Assembly (NCBI GenBank): GCA_021323835.1
Contig: JAJPKI010000069.1
Coordinates: 1-15,624, forward strand
Direction of reading: 5' to 3'
Source: Verrucomicrobiota bacterium
GTDB lineage: Bacteria > Verrucomicrobiota > Verrucomicrobiia > Limisphaerales > UBA11358
Length of the DNA stretch: 15,624 nucleotides
Part shown: piece after piece, positions 1-7,800 of the stretch
Numbering within the stretch: the first letter of the stretch is position 1
Layout of the letters: each line of letters begins with the position of its first letter
Made by a program: the position numbers and the translations under genes
The notes under the pieces: model-generated
Databases searched by the model: none
What the model was told of the DNA's origin: nothing
The model's input: the letters and a program-made list of their open reading frames with translations, nothing else

Positions 1-1014
1 AATCGCGATTTCACTTACGCGAACGGCGTTGCTGACAATCAATTGCGCGAATGGAGTCACGTAGGACTTTTTGACGTGACGCTCACCGACAAAGAAATTT
101 CCGCGTGCGAAAAATTAATTGCCGTCACAAACACGCACGCGTCGCTCGAATTACGCGCGCGCTCCTATCTCGATGCGAATTGCGCACAATGCCATCGCCC
201 CGGCGGCGTGGAAGCGTTTTTTGATGCGCGCTTCGACACGCCGTTGCGCAATCAAAATCTCATCAACGGCCCCGTCGCCAATCAATTCGGTTTGGCAGGC
301 GCAAAGGTCATCGTCCCCGGCGATTTGGAGAAATCCATTTTGTTCCGGCGCATGAGCATCGTCGGCAACCAACAAATGCCGCCGCTGGCGAAAAATGTCG
401 TGGATGAAAAAGCCGTTGCCGTTGTTGGCGATTGGATTCAGTCGCTCAAACAAAAATCCGCCGCGCTTCCAAAAAATTGGGCGCACATGGACATCGGCAA
501 TGTCGCGCTCGCGGGCGACGCGAGTTATTTGAACGGGCAATTTAATCTGGTCGCATCCGGCGATGACATTTGGGGAAATGCCGACGCGTTTCATTTTGCT
601 TACACGCAATTGGACGGCGACGGTCAAATCGTCGCGCGAGTAAATTCCTTGCAATTCACCGACCCGTGGGCGAAGGCCGGCGTAATGTTCCGCGAAAATT
701 TTTCGCCCGGTTCGCCTCATGCACTCATGGCCGTGACGGCAGAAGGCAACTCCGCTTTTCAATCACGATTGGCGGAAAATAATTTAAGCAGCAGTATTTC
801 CGGTCCGCCCGGCAAAATTCCGCGATGGGTGAAACTGGTGCGCGTGGGAAATGTTTTCACCGGTTACATTTCTGCCGACGGCATTAATTGGCAGCGCGTC
901 GGCGAAGTCACTGTTTCGATGCCGAAAAAAATTTACGTCGGCCTTGCTGTGACTTCGCATAATAATTCGGTTTTGAATTCGGTGTTATTCGACAATGTTT
1001 CGGCTTCGCGTTGA
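1..1014 (+). CDS. C-terminal part of a secreted c-type cytochrome protein (PQQ-dehydrogenase-like) with a beta-sandwich tail
   Basis: The frame is open from base 1, so the gene starts upstream of the window; the first TTG (43) is not a start. The opening residues (NRDFTYANGVADNQLREW) and the cytochrome part resemble, from memory, the C-terminus of verrucomicrobial and planctomycete PQQ-dependent sugar dehydrogenase-like proteins. The haem c site CAQCH lies at 181-195. About 65 residues later NQQMPPLA offers a likely axial methionine, so this is one complete c-type haem domain acting outside the cytoplasm. The last ~170 residues form a separate region (GQFNLVASGDDIWGNADAFHF ... GINWQRVGEV ... 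FDNVSAS) that looks like a concanavalin A-like/DUF1349-type beta-sandwich, often found in secreted PVC proteins. It probably passes electrons from an oxidised substrate, but the catalytic part is not visible. The haem domain is certain; the enzyme name is inference. Confidence 0.85.
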   Translation, partial: NRDFTYANGVADNQLREWSHVGLFDVTLTDKEISACEKLIAVTNTHASLELRARSYLDANCAQCHRPGGVEAFFDARFDTPLRNQNLINGPVANQFGLAGAKVIVPGDLEKSILFRRMSIVGNQQMPPLAKNVVDEKAVAVVGDWIQSLKQKSAALPKNWAHMDIGNVALAGDASYLNGQFNLVASGDDIWGNADAFHFAYTQLDGDGQIVARVNSLQFTDPWAKAGVMFRENFSPGSPHALMAVTAEGNSAFQSRLAENNLSSSISGPPGKIPRWVKLVRVGNVFTGYISADGINWQRVGEVTVSMPKKIYVGLAVTSHNNSVLNSVLFDNVSASR

Positions 1015-1026
1015 ATTTTTGTTCGT

Positions 1027-1055
1027 CTCGACAATTCGCTGAAATTTTTTAAATT
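1027..1055 (+). promoter_or_regulatory. Promoter candidate for the acetyltransferase-kinase gene
   Basis: TCGACA (1028-1033) and TAAATT (1050-1055) are separated by 16 bp. Transcription would start near 1062, about 7 bases before the GTG at 1069, giving a very short leader. Nearly the same element lies before thiG with identical hexamers and spacing, and a 2-bp-shorter version lies at 2081-2107, which supports it as a real recurring promoter type. Confidence 0.6.
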
Positions 1056-1068
1056 CGTCGCGCTTTCT

Positions 1069-2040
1069 GTGAATATCCGTGAATTGCAATCAGCAGACCA
1101 TGATGCATGGCTCGCCATGCGCTCGGCTCTCTGGCCACACTGCACTTCCGAACGCCACGCCGCCGAAATGCGCGTCTACTCGGGTGGAGACAGTTCACTT
1201 ATCACCCATGTCGCCGTAGATTCGGACGGCTCGCTTCGCGGTTTCGTCGAAGCATCGTTGCGCTCGCGCGCTGATGGCTGCACAACGCAACCCGTCGGCT
1301 ACGTTGAAGGCATTTTTGTTCAGCCCGAATTTCGCCGTCGTGGCATCGCGCGCGCGCTCATTGACGCCGCCGAACAATGGGCCACGTCCAACGGCTGCGT
1401 TGAATTCGCCTCGGATTGCCGCATCGAAAATGAGGCCAGCATTCACTTTCACCGCAGTCTTGGTTTCGATATAGCAAAACGATTGGTCCACTTTCGGCGC
1501 GCCATCTCGAAAGAATTCGAGAATGCTAAAATCGCGCCGAAGCCAACCTTGTATATTTTCTCGGGATTGCCGGGCGCAGGAAAAACAACCCTTTCTCACC
1601 GGCTGGCAAAAGAGCGCAAGGCGGTTCATCTTCGGATTGATACCATTGAGCAGGCGCTCAGGGATATTTGCAAAATAGATGTGCAGGCGGAGGGTTATCG
1701 GCTGGCCTACCGAATCGCGGCGGACAATCTTCGTCTGGGTCTCAATGTGATTGCGGATTCGTGCAATCCCATCGAATTGACGAGGGATGAATGGGAAAAT
1801 GTGGCGCGGCAAGTGCAAGCGCGGTTTGTAAATATTGAAATCATTTGCTCCGACAAGCGTGAGCATCGTGAAAGGATTGAGCACCGGCAATCGGATGTTG
1901 TTGTCAGGTGGGATGAAGTTGAGCGACGGGAATATCATTCGTGGACGAGAGAACGGATTGCGATTGAAACGGCGGGCAGGACGGAAGCGGGGTGTTTTGA
2001 CGAACTGTTATCCAGACTGGCCGTTGCGGAAAAGAAATAA
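1069..2040 (+). CDS. Fusion protein: AAC(6')-like GNAT acetyltransferase + P-loop kinase
   Basis: This 323-aa protein has two domains in one frame. Residues 1-146 match the GNAT fold and closely resemble the Acinetobacter-type aminoglycoside 6'-N-acetyltransferases as I remember them: PVGYVEGIFVQPEFRRRGIA, with the acetyl-CoA loop at 89-94, then EFASDCRIENEASIHFHRSL. After a linker (about 147-158), residues 159-323 form an AAA_33/zeta-like small-molecule kinase domain with the P-loop GLPGAGKTT at 166-174, an RID motif ending at D191 and an arginine-rich lid region (HRERIEHRQSD). The layout recalls the bifunctional acetyltransferase-phosphotransferase logic of AAC(6')-APH(2''), but this kinase fold is unrelated to APH. 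The start is GTG at 1069 with no Shine-Dalgarno. Arginine codons change sharply between the halves: 14 of 16 are CGC/CGT in residues 1-146, against 4 of 21 after it. The substrate is unknown; resistance activity is not shown. Confidence 0.85.
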   Translation: MNIRELQSADHDAWLAMRSALWPHCTSERHAAEMRVYSGGDSSLITHVAVDSDGSLRGFVEASLRSRADGCTTQPVGYVEGIFVQPEFRRRGIARALIDAAEQWATSNGCVEFASDCRIENEASIHFHRSLGFDIAKRLVHFRRAISKEFENAKIAPKPTLYIFSGLPGAGKTTLSHRLAKERKAVHLRIDTIEQALRDICKIDVQAEGYRLAYRIAADNLRLGLNVIADSCNPIELTRDEWENVARQVQARFVNIEIICSDKREHRERIEHRQSDVVVRWDEVERREYHSWTRERIAIETAGRTEAGCFDELLSRLAVAEKK

Positions 2041-2080
2041 TTTCTTCGCCGTTGTCTTTTCAGCCGATTACTTCTCGCGC

Positions 2081-2107
2081 CTCGAATTCGCTAAAATTTT
2101 TTAAATT
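2081..2107 (+). promoter_or_regulatory. Second copy of the promoter-like element, downstream of the fusion gene
   Basis: This copy matches the element at 1027-1055 except for a 2-base deletion (CTCGA-ATTCG instead of CTCGACAATTCG) and one substitution, and it ends in the same TTTTTTAAATT. The deletion shortens the -35/-10 spacing to about 14 bp, so its strength as a promoter is doubtful. If active it would transcribe the gene-free stretch up to the terminator at 2268-2293. It may also simply be a duplicated piece of sequence flanking the fusion gene. Confidence 0.4.
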
Positions 2108-2296
2108 AAAATTTCGGTTTACAAATCTTTTACAAATTCCTGTTCGTCTTCTCCTCTGCCTCGCGCCGGTTTTGAGTGGCGGTTTGTTTGGCTGTTGAAC
2201 AACGCAAAATCATTTGTCCGGTCTAATCACAATAATTTTTCCATCACGTTCAAGGCAGAAAAAAATCAAAGGCCGCAATTGCTCGCGGCCTTTTTT
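2108..2296 (+). ncRNA. Possible small RNA in the 294-bp gap 2041-2334
   Basis: No convincing protein is encoded between 2041 and 2334. The stretch starts with a promoter-like element (2081-2107) and ends with a strong terminator (2268-2293). TCTGCCT (2155-2161) pairs exactly with AGGCAGA (2253-2259), which would close a ~105-nt structured segment holding smaller helices such as CGCC/GGCG and GTT-GAAC-AAC. The size (~180 nt) fits a regulatory RNA, but I cannot match it to 6S RNA, tmRNA or any known family. The terminator alone could also serve the lectin-domain gene on the other strand. Confidence 0.25.
2268..2293. terminator. Bidirectional Rho-independent terminator
   Basis: AAAGGCCGC (2268-2276) pairs with GCGGCCTTT (2285-2293) around the loop AATTGCTC. 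It is followed by a T run on the + strand (2291-2296), and on the - strand by TTTGATTTTTTT (from the A-rich left side). It lies about 40 bases beyond the stop of the - strand lectin-domain gene, so it most probably ends that transcript. It can equally stop + strand transcription from the fusion gene or a small RNA. Confidence 0.85.
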
Positions 2297-2334
2297 GTTT
2301 GTTCAATCGGATTAGCCGATTTGAATTTTAATGA

Positions 2335-3975
2335 TTATTGCTTCAACAAAATCCATTTCTGGTTACTGCCGCCGTTGGACGACCATTGGTCCATTTGCGT
2401 TGCATTATTTGTGCTGGAGCCGGGGTCTTCAAGCACTTTGCCGCTGTTCAAGTTGAAGAACGTGTAGCTGCCGTCGCTGTTTAAGACAGGTTTCCACTGG
2501 TCATCACCGGATGAACCGAATGACCATTGGATAATTCCCGCGCCATTGGCAAGTGAAGCGCTTTGCACCACCGCATCTTTGCCGCTCCTGACGCTGTTGA
2601 TTTGGTAAAAGCCGCCGCTGGTCGGGATGAGTGTCCACTCAAGATTGGAGCTGGTGGTCGTCGCCGTCCATTGGGTAATGGTCGAGCCGTTGGTCAACGA
2701 ACCCTGATTGTTCAGCACCTTGCCGCTGGCTTCGTTTTGCAATTTGTAAATGCCCTGCAAAAAGAACCAGTGTTTCATCCAAAGAATGTAAGCGGTGTTT
2801 TTGCAGCCTTCGTCCACGTTAAGCTGGTTGGCGTCAATGTTGGCTTGCGCAATCATTGTATAGAGCGCCGGATTTAATTCGGACAAAAAGATGAAATCAG
2901 TTTTCAAAGAAGTGCTGCTGCCAGTGCCGTCCACATTGTCGGCCCACGAATCGGTCGAACCAAGATTGATGATGTATTGCGCTGTGTCCGCGTAAACTTG
3001 AAGGTCGCTGCTCGCGAGACCGGCGTAACCGGATTCCAATGCTTGATAAATACCAATCATGTCATGCTGCGCGTGGCCCTGGTTCTCAATGTGATTGTCC
3101 GTCGGAATTTGGTAATACCACTTGGCAACGTTGTGTCCGCCGCTCGTGTAATAAACCGAGCCGCCGTTGGGATAAGCCGTGACAAACCAGTTGGCGAATG
3201 CGCTGACCTCGCCTTTATACAATGGAAGGAAACTCGGATTGTCGCCGAGGATGTCGTGACATTCAGCCGCATATTGATAAGCCATGGTGAACAGCGCCTG
3301 ACGATTCCACGCCGTTTCCGCCGTATCATTGCCGGATGCGGGAGCCCAACGCGAGTCGGTAGGCGTGTGAATCCGGAAGGTGTTTGGATCCACGAACCAC
3401 TTGGTCAAATAGGCGGACAAACCGGAATCAACATGGGCGAGATAATTCGTCGCGCGTTGATAATAGGTGACGCCATAGCCGTAGGGATTGCCATCGGGAA
3501 TCGTGCTGCTCCAAATCGAAGGCGTTTGCAAAATGAGCAGCGCGCAATAAGCGAGGTTGCCGTGGATTTGTCCGGTGGTGCAGGCAGGCGTCGTGCTGGT
3601 AGAACTTTCCGGCCAACCGGGCGCGACCGTGCCGTCCCACATCGTGCGATGTTCACCGAGCGCCTGGTCATTACGATGCACCAGCTCGATATCGCAAAAG
3701 AATATCAGCCGATTGAGAATGTTCATGTTGCCCGTTGCTTCATACATGCGGCGCATGCCTTCCACTTCCGTGCCGTGCGTGGACATGTTGTCGCCCCAAT
3801 TATTGGTTGGCGGCACCATGCTGTTGATGGAATTGGTGAACTGCTTGATTTCGTTCGCCGTGATTTCACCATTGAGGCTGTCAATCGCGAACGTCGTGGC
3901 CTTTGCCGAAATGACGAAGCAAGCGGACAGGGCCACTGTTGCTGCGAATGTTTTATAGATGAATGTTTTTTTCAT
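2335..3975 (-). CDS. Secreted protein with C-terminal ricin-type beta-trefoil lectin domain
   Basis: The 546-aa product starts at the ATG at 3975, because a clear Sec signal peptide begins there (MKKTFIYKTFAATVALSACF, cleavage probably after AKA near residue 26). The frame stays open further upstream, but the extra 37 residues do not look like protein. Residues ~408-546 form a beta-trefoil lectin with three QxW-type repeats (TQWT...LEW, IQWS...DQW, DQWS...QKW), a sugar-binding module. The ~380 residues between are rich in aromatic residues and helices (NRQALFTMAYQYAAECHDILG; HIENQGHAQHDMIGIYQALE) and look like an alpha/alpha-toroid as in many polysaccharide lyases and glycosidases, but I do not recognise the family. 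It lies on the same strand just after a sensor kinase and response regulator, so it may be their target. The lectin domain is firm; enzyme activity is unproven. Confidence 0.85.
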   Translation of the reverse strand: MKKTFIYKTFAATVALSACFVISAKATTFAIDSLNGEITANEIKQFTNSINSMVPPTNNWGDNMSTHGTEVEGMRRMYEATGNMNILNRLIFFCDIELVHRNDQALGEHRTMWDGTVAPGWPESSTSTTPACTTGQIHGNLAYCALLILQTPSIWSSTIPDGNPYGYGVTYYQRATNYLAHVDSGLSAYLTKWFVDPNTFRIHTPTDSRWAPASGNDTAETAWNRQALFTMAYQYAAECHDILGDNPSFLPLYKGEVSAFANWFVTAYPNGGSVYYTSGGHNVAKWYYQIPTDNHIENQGHAQHDMIGIYQALESGYAGLASSDLQVYADTAQYIINLGSTDSWADNVDGTGSSTSLKTDFIFLSELNPALYTMIAQANIDANQLNVDEGCKNTAYILWMKHWFFLQGIYKLQNEASGKVLNNQGSLTNGSTITQWTATTTSSNLEWTLIPTSGGFYQINSVRSGKDAVVQSASLANGAGIIQWSFGSSGDDQWKPVLNSDGSYTFFNLNSGKVLEDPGSSTNNATQMDQWSSNGGSNQKWILLKQ

Positions 3976-4003
3976 GGTTCTGGGATGTTTGCTCTTGGCG
4001 TTC

Positions 4004-4032
4004 AATTTACACGCGACAGAAAAAGCGTCGGC
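4004..4032 (-). promoter_or_regulatory. Promoter candidate for the lectin-domain gene
   Basis: On the - strand CCGACG (4032-4027) and TAAATT (4009-4004) are 17 bp apart. The -10 hexamer is identical to that of thiG and the fusion gene. The predicted start near 3997 gives a leader of about 20 bases with no Shine-Dalgarno. Confidence 0.45.
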
Positions 4033-4084
4033 CAGTCTGAAGCGGTGAATTGTTGCACTTTTAACACAGAACGGCTGAAGTTCC

Positions 4085-4102
4085 ATAGGCCGTTCGGCCT
4101 AT
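4085..4102. repeat. Perfect short inverted repeat upstream of the lectin-domain gene
   Basis: ATAGGCC (4085-4091) and GGCCTAT (4096-4102) flank GTTC. The hairpin lies about 55 bp upstream of the candidate -35 and about 55 bp past the response-regulator stop. No T run follows on the - strand, so it is a poor terminator. A binding site for a dimeric regulator, possibly the neighbouring NarL-type protein, is a reasonable guess. Confidence 0.4.
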
Positions 4103-4155
4103 ACCACGAGAAATCGTTGAATTTATTGGCAAATCTGAACTTGCCGAATCAAAAA

Positions 4156-4782
4156 TTATCGCGCCCCAAGATATTTGACCGTTGCTTCCGTGCGCGATTG
4201 CACGTGAAGTTTTTCGTAAATGTTCCGCAAATGCGAGCGCACCGTGCTGAAACTGATGCCCGTTCGCTCGCCGATTTCCTTGTAAAGAAATCCCTGCGCC
4301 AGCAGCGCAAGAATTTCCTGCTCGCGTTGCGTCAATTTTTCCATTTCCGATGACGCATTCTGTCGCTGCTGAAAATATTCCACGACTTTGGACGCCACCG
4401 GCATGGACATCGGCGCGCCGCCGGCGTGGACCTGCTCAATCGCCGGAATCAATTCCATCGGCGCCATTTTCTTCAGCAAATACCCGCGCGCGCCCGCCCG
4501 CAACGAATTGAAAATCAATTCGCTTTCTTCATAAGTCGTCAGCATCAGAATCGGCAATTGTGGCAGAAGATTTTTTAACTTCGCGACGCATTCGATGCCG
4601 CTCATGCCCGGAAGATTAATGTCCACCAGCGCGACGTCGGGATTTTGTTTCGGAATATTTTGCAACGCCTCTTCCGCACTGGCATGGACACTCGCGCAGC
4701 GGAATCCCGGAGCGCCGTCAATCAACGCGGCCAGACTTTCGCGCGTGTCCGCGTGGTCTTCAACAAGTGAAACAGAAATCAT
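4156..4782 (-). CDS. NarL/FixJ-family response regulator
   Basis: This 208-aa protein has a receiver domain (residues 1-~118) with the acidic pair E8/D9, phospho-acceptor D54 in ALVDINLPG, T82 and K104, all at their usual places. A LuxR-type helix-turn-helix follows (about 148-205: LTQREQEILALLAQG ... SFSTVRSHLRNIYEKL). It is a complete transcription regulator of normal length. It follows the sensor kinase gene on the same strand with a 56-bp gap, so the two are probably cotranscribed and form a phosphorelay pair. The gap carries the inverted repeat AATGGCA/TGCCATT (4800-4806 and 4829-4835). The most likely target in view is the secreted lectin-domain gene next to it. No Shine-Dalgarno precedes the ATG. 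Confidence 0.95.
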   Translation of the reverse strand: MISVSLVEDHADTRESLAALIDGAPGFRCASVHASAEEALQNIPKQNPDVALVDINLPGMSGIECVAKLKNLLPQLPILMLTTYEESELIFNSLRAGARGYLLKKMAPMELIPAIEQVHAGGAPMSMPVASKVVEYFQQRQNASSEMEKLTQREQEILALLAQGFLYKEIGERTGISFSTVRSHLRNIYEKLHVQSRTEATVKYLGAR

Positions 4783-4838
4783 GCGGGTAATTGAAAATTA
4801 ATGGCACAATTTTTAGACGCAAACAAGCTGCCATTACT

Positions 4839-7800
4839 TCAACGAGAATTGTCTTCCAGCGGAAATGAAAGCGTCACGCACGTCCCTTTTCCCGAAATGC
4901 TTTCGATGTCGCAGCGACCGTGAATTTCTTCCATGCGTTGCTGCATGTTGCGCACGCCGTTGGCAAACGTGTCGCAATTTTCCGGGTTGAAACCCTGACC
5001 GTCGTCTTCAATCGTCATCCGAAACGATTGCCCGGAAATTTCCGAGCGCAATTGAACTTCCCCGGCCTTCGCGTGGCGCGTGATGTTGTTGAGCGTCTCC
5101 TTGACGACGAGAAAGAAATTATGCCGCACGTCCGCCGGAACCGGCGACGCCGGAATTTTCTCCGGTAAATGCCAAAGGCAGCGGATTCCCGCCGCCGCAA
5201 AAAATTCAATCGCGAATTGCCCGATGTATTGAATCATGTCGCGCAAATTGTCGTTGCGCGGATTCACGGCCCATACCACTTCATCGAGCGACCGAATGAC
5301 CTGATGCGTCGTCGCGGAAATGCGCTGGACGTATTCGGCGGATTTTTCTTTGCCATCGCGCTCGGCTAATCCACTCAACAACGCGATTTGTGTCAGGCTG
5401 CCGCCCAAATCGTCGTGGATGTCGCGCGCAATTCGCGCCCGCTCGCGGTCGAGCGCGGTCTGCTGTTCGAGCAGGCGAACTTTTGATTGCAACCGGCGGA
5501 AGGAAACGTAGCGCACCGATGCGACAACAATCAGCGTGAACAAAACCATCGCCGAAAACCGGAACCACCATGTCTGCCAAAAAAATGGAGCGACAGAAAT
5601 TGCCAGCGCCGGACTTTCATTCCATGCGCCGTCGCCGTTGCGTGCCTGAACTGCGAAACGATACTCTCCCGCCGGCAAACGCGAGTAGCTCGCGCTGCGT
5701 TCCGTTCCGGCGTCAATCCAATGGGCATCAAGGCCGGATAATTGATAACGAAAATTCACATTTTCCGGCGCGCTGAAATTCAACGCCGTCCAATCAAATT
5801 CCAGTCGCGAATGTTTCGGCGGCAATTGCAATGACATTTTCGCGCGCGATAAATTTATGGGCGATTGCGCCGGCAAAATGTTTCCGTAATCCGCGACAAT
5901 TTTTTCGTCCATGAGCACGCGCTTAATCAACACCGGCGGCGGATTGGAATTTCCTTCGCTGTTGCGCGGGTCAATGACCGCCAGACCGGTGCTCATGGCC
6001 ATCCACAAAAGTCCGTCGCGACTTTTTGCCGTCATCGGCCAGTGACCGGAGGTGGCTTGCAGGCCGGGCAAACCGACGTTGCGGCCGTATTGGATGCACT
6101 GCACGTGCGACGCTTTTCCCTCCGCGACCGATTTCAACACTTGTTCGTTTGCTTTGAAAATTCCGTGGTCGGAGCCGAACCACAAATAGCCGCCATCGTC
6201 TGCGACAATTTGGGAAAGATAATTGTCGGCCAAACCTTGCTCGGCCATGACGCGTCCGGCGTGACCGTTGCCGTCCGACCACGCCAATCCGCCGCCAGCG
6301 CACGCGAACCAAACCCAGCCGTCCGGTGTCGCGCAGATTGCGCGCACGGAAGTGGGAATGCCAAAAACATTTGTCGTTTCGTCGCTGATTTGGTCGTCGT
6401 GAATCCGCAGCAACATTCCGCGCGGCGTTCCCGCCCAAATATTTCCGGCAGTATCTTGAGCAAACGTGCAAATGTAACTGGAATCTTGCGGCAGCGAAAA
6501 ATTTTCCCAATGACCGTCGCGAAATCGTTGCAAACTTTCTTGAATCGCTCCGGCCACCCATAAATCTCCATTGGTCGCCACAAACAATGCGTAAATGCGC
6601 ATTGGAATCAAGCCGTCGTTGTGACCCCAACTTTTCCACTGGCCGTCGCGGAAACGATACAATTCACTTTTTGCGCCGACCCAGATGGCGCCTTGATTGT
6701 CAGCAGTCACGCAAGTCACATCTTGTCCTTGCCACGTGGAGTTGGTGGCAACCAAAGCCCATTTATTTTCCACGCGATGAGCCAGCAATCCGTTTTGCGT
6801 TACCGCCCAAAGCGCGCCGCTCACGTCTTCGCAAACGGATTCGACCGATTCGAACGGCAATCCTTCGGCCACTCCTTCCAATTTCACGACGCACGGACGG
6901 ATGCGGTCCAATCCGCCGCCGCCAGTGCCCGCCCAAATGTTTCCTTCGTTGTCCTGCAGCAGACAGAGAATTTGCGGATGCGATGTTTCAACCTGTTCAA
7001 AACCCGTCGCGGTGTAATGGAACAGTCCGCTGTCAGATGTGCCAATCCAAACGCTGCCGTCGCGGTCTTCCAGAATTTGTGTCGGTTCAGAATTAGGCCG
7101 CGCGGTTTGGAACGCGCCGATTTCCTGGAGTCCGACGCCTTCTTTGAACCGAAACAATTCAGAGCCGCTGCAAACCCACACGCCGCCGTCACGCGCGCCG
7201 GCCAATTGCATTTGGCCTCTTTTAGTGTCCGTCAAAACATGAAATCGTCCGTTGCGAAATTGTCCGATATAGCCGCCCTTGGAAAACCAGGCGACGCCGT
7301 TTTTATCGCAGGCAATTGACCCAAGAAAATTATTTGGCAATCCATCGGCAGCGGAAAAACTTTGCACCTGGCCGTTGTGGATACGCCGCAATTGCCCGCC
7401 GGAAAAAATCATCCAAATGCCGCCGTCGCCGTCTTCAACCATCCGGCGGATGACAAGGTCAGGAAGATTATTTGTGAAAATCTCTGTAACGTTGTTTGTC
7501 TTGATATGCAAGACCGGGCCGTGCGCCATCGCCATCCACAAACTGCCATCGTGCGCCGTCAACAAGGCGCGGGCGTTTTGGTGGTAGTTGGAAATAATTT
7601 GCGACGGCGTCAGCAATTCAAATTGCGTTCCGTCAAAACGCGCGAGCGAACCCGGCGTGGCAATCCACAAAAAACCGTCCGGCGTTTGCGCCAGTCCGGT
7701 AATCGTGTTGTTCGGCAAACCTTCGTCCGTTTGCCATTTACGAAGAGTCCATGCGGAATTGGTGGACGCAGCCGGCGCTGCAATTGCAAAAATGAAGACC

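Noticed and set aside
2108..2296. 6S RNA or tmRNA
   Set aside because: No 6S-like closing stem/central bubble pattern and no tmRNA tag frame or tRNA-like ends; kept only as an unnamed RNA candidate.
2195..2467. A 90-codon + strand frame after the fusion gene
   Set aside because: It begins at TTG, runs straight through the strong terminator and then antisense into the lectin gene; it is not a credible protein.
3976..4086. N-terminal extension of the lectin protein to 4086
   Set aside because: The extension precedes a textbook signal peptide beginning at 3975 and covers the candidate promoter.
2977..4353. A 458-codon + strand open frame
   Set aside because: It lies antisense to the lectin-domain and regulator genes, has no recognisable domain and is arginine/histidine-rich as expected for a shadow frame.
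4800..4835. Inverted repeat AATGGCA/TGCCATT between kinase and regulator genes as a terminator
   Set aside because: The loop is 22 nt and no T run follows; the two genes are most likely cotranscribed. Noted only in the regulator entry.
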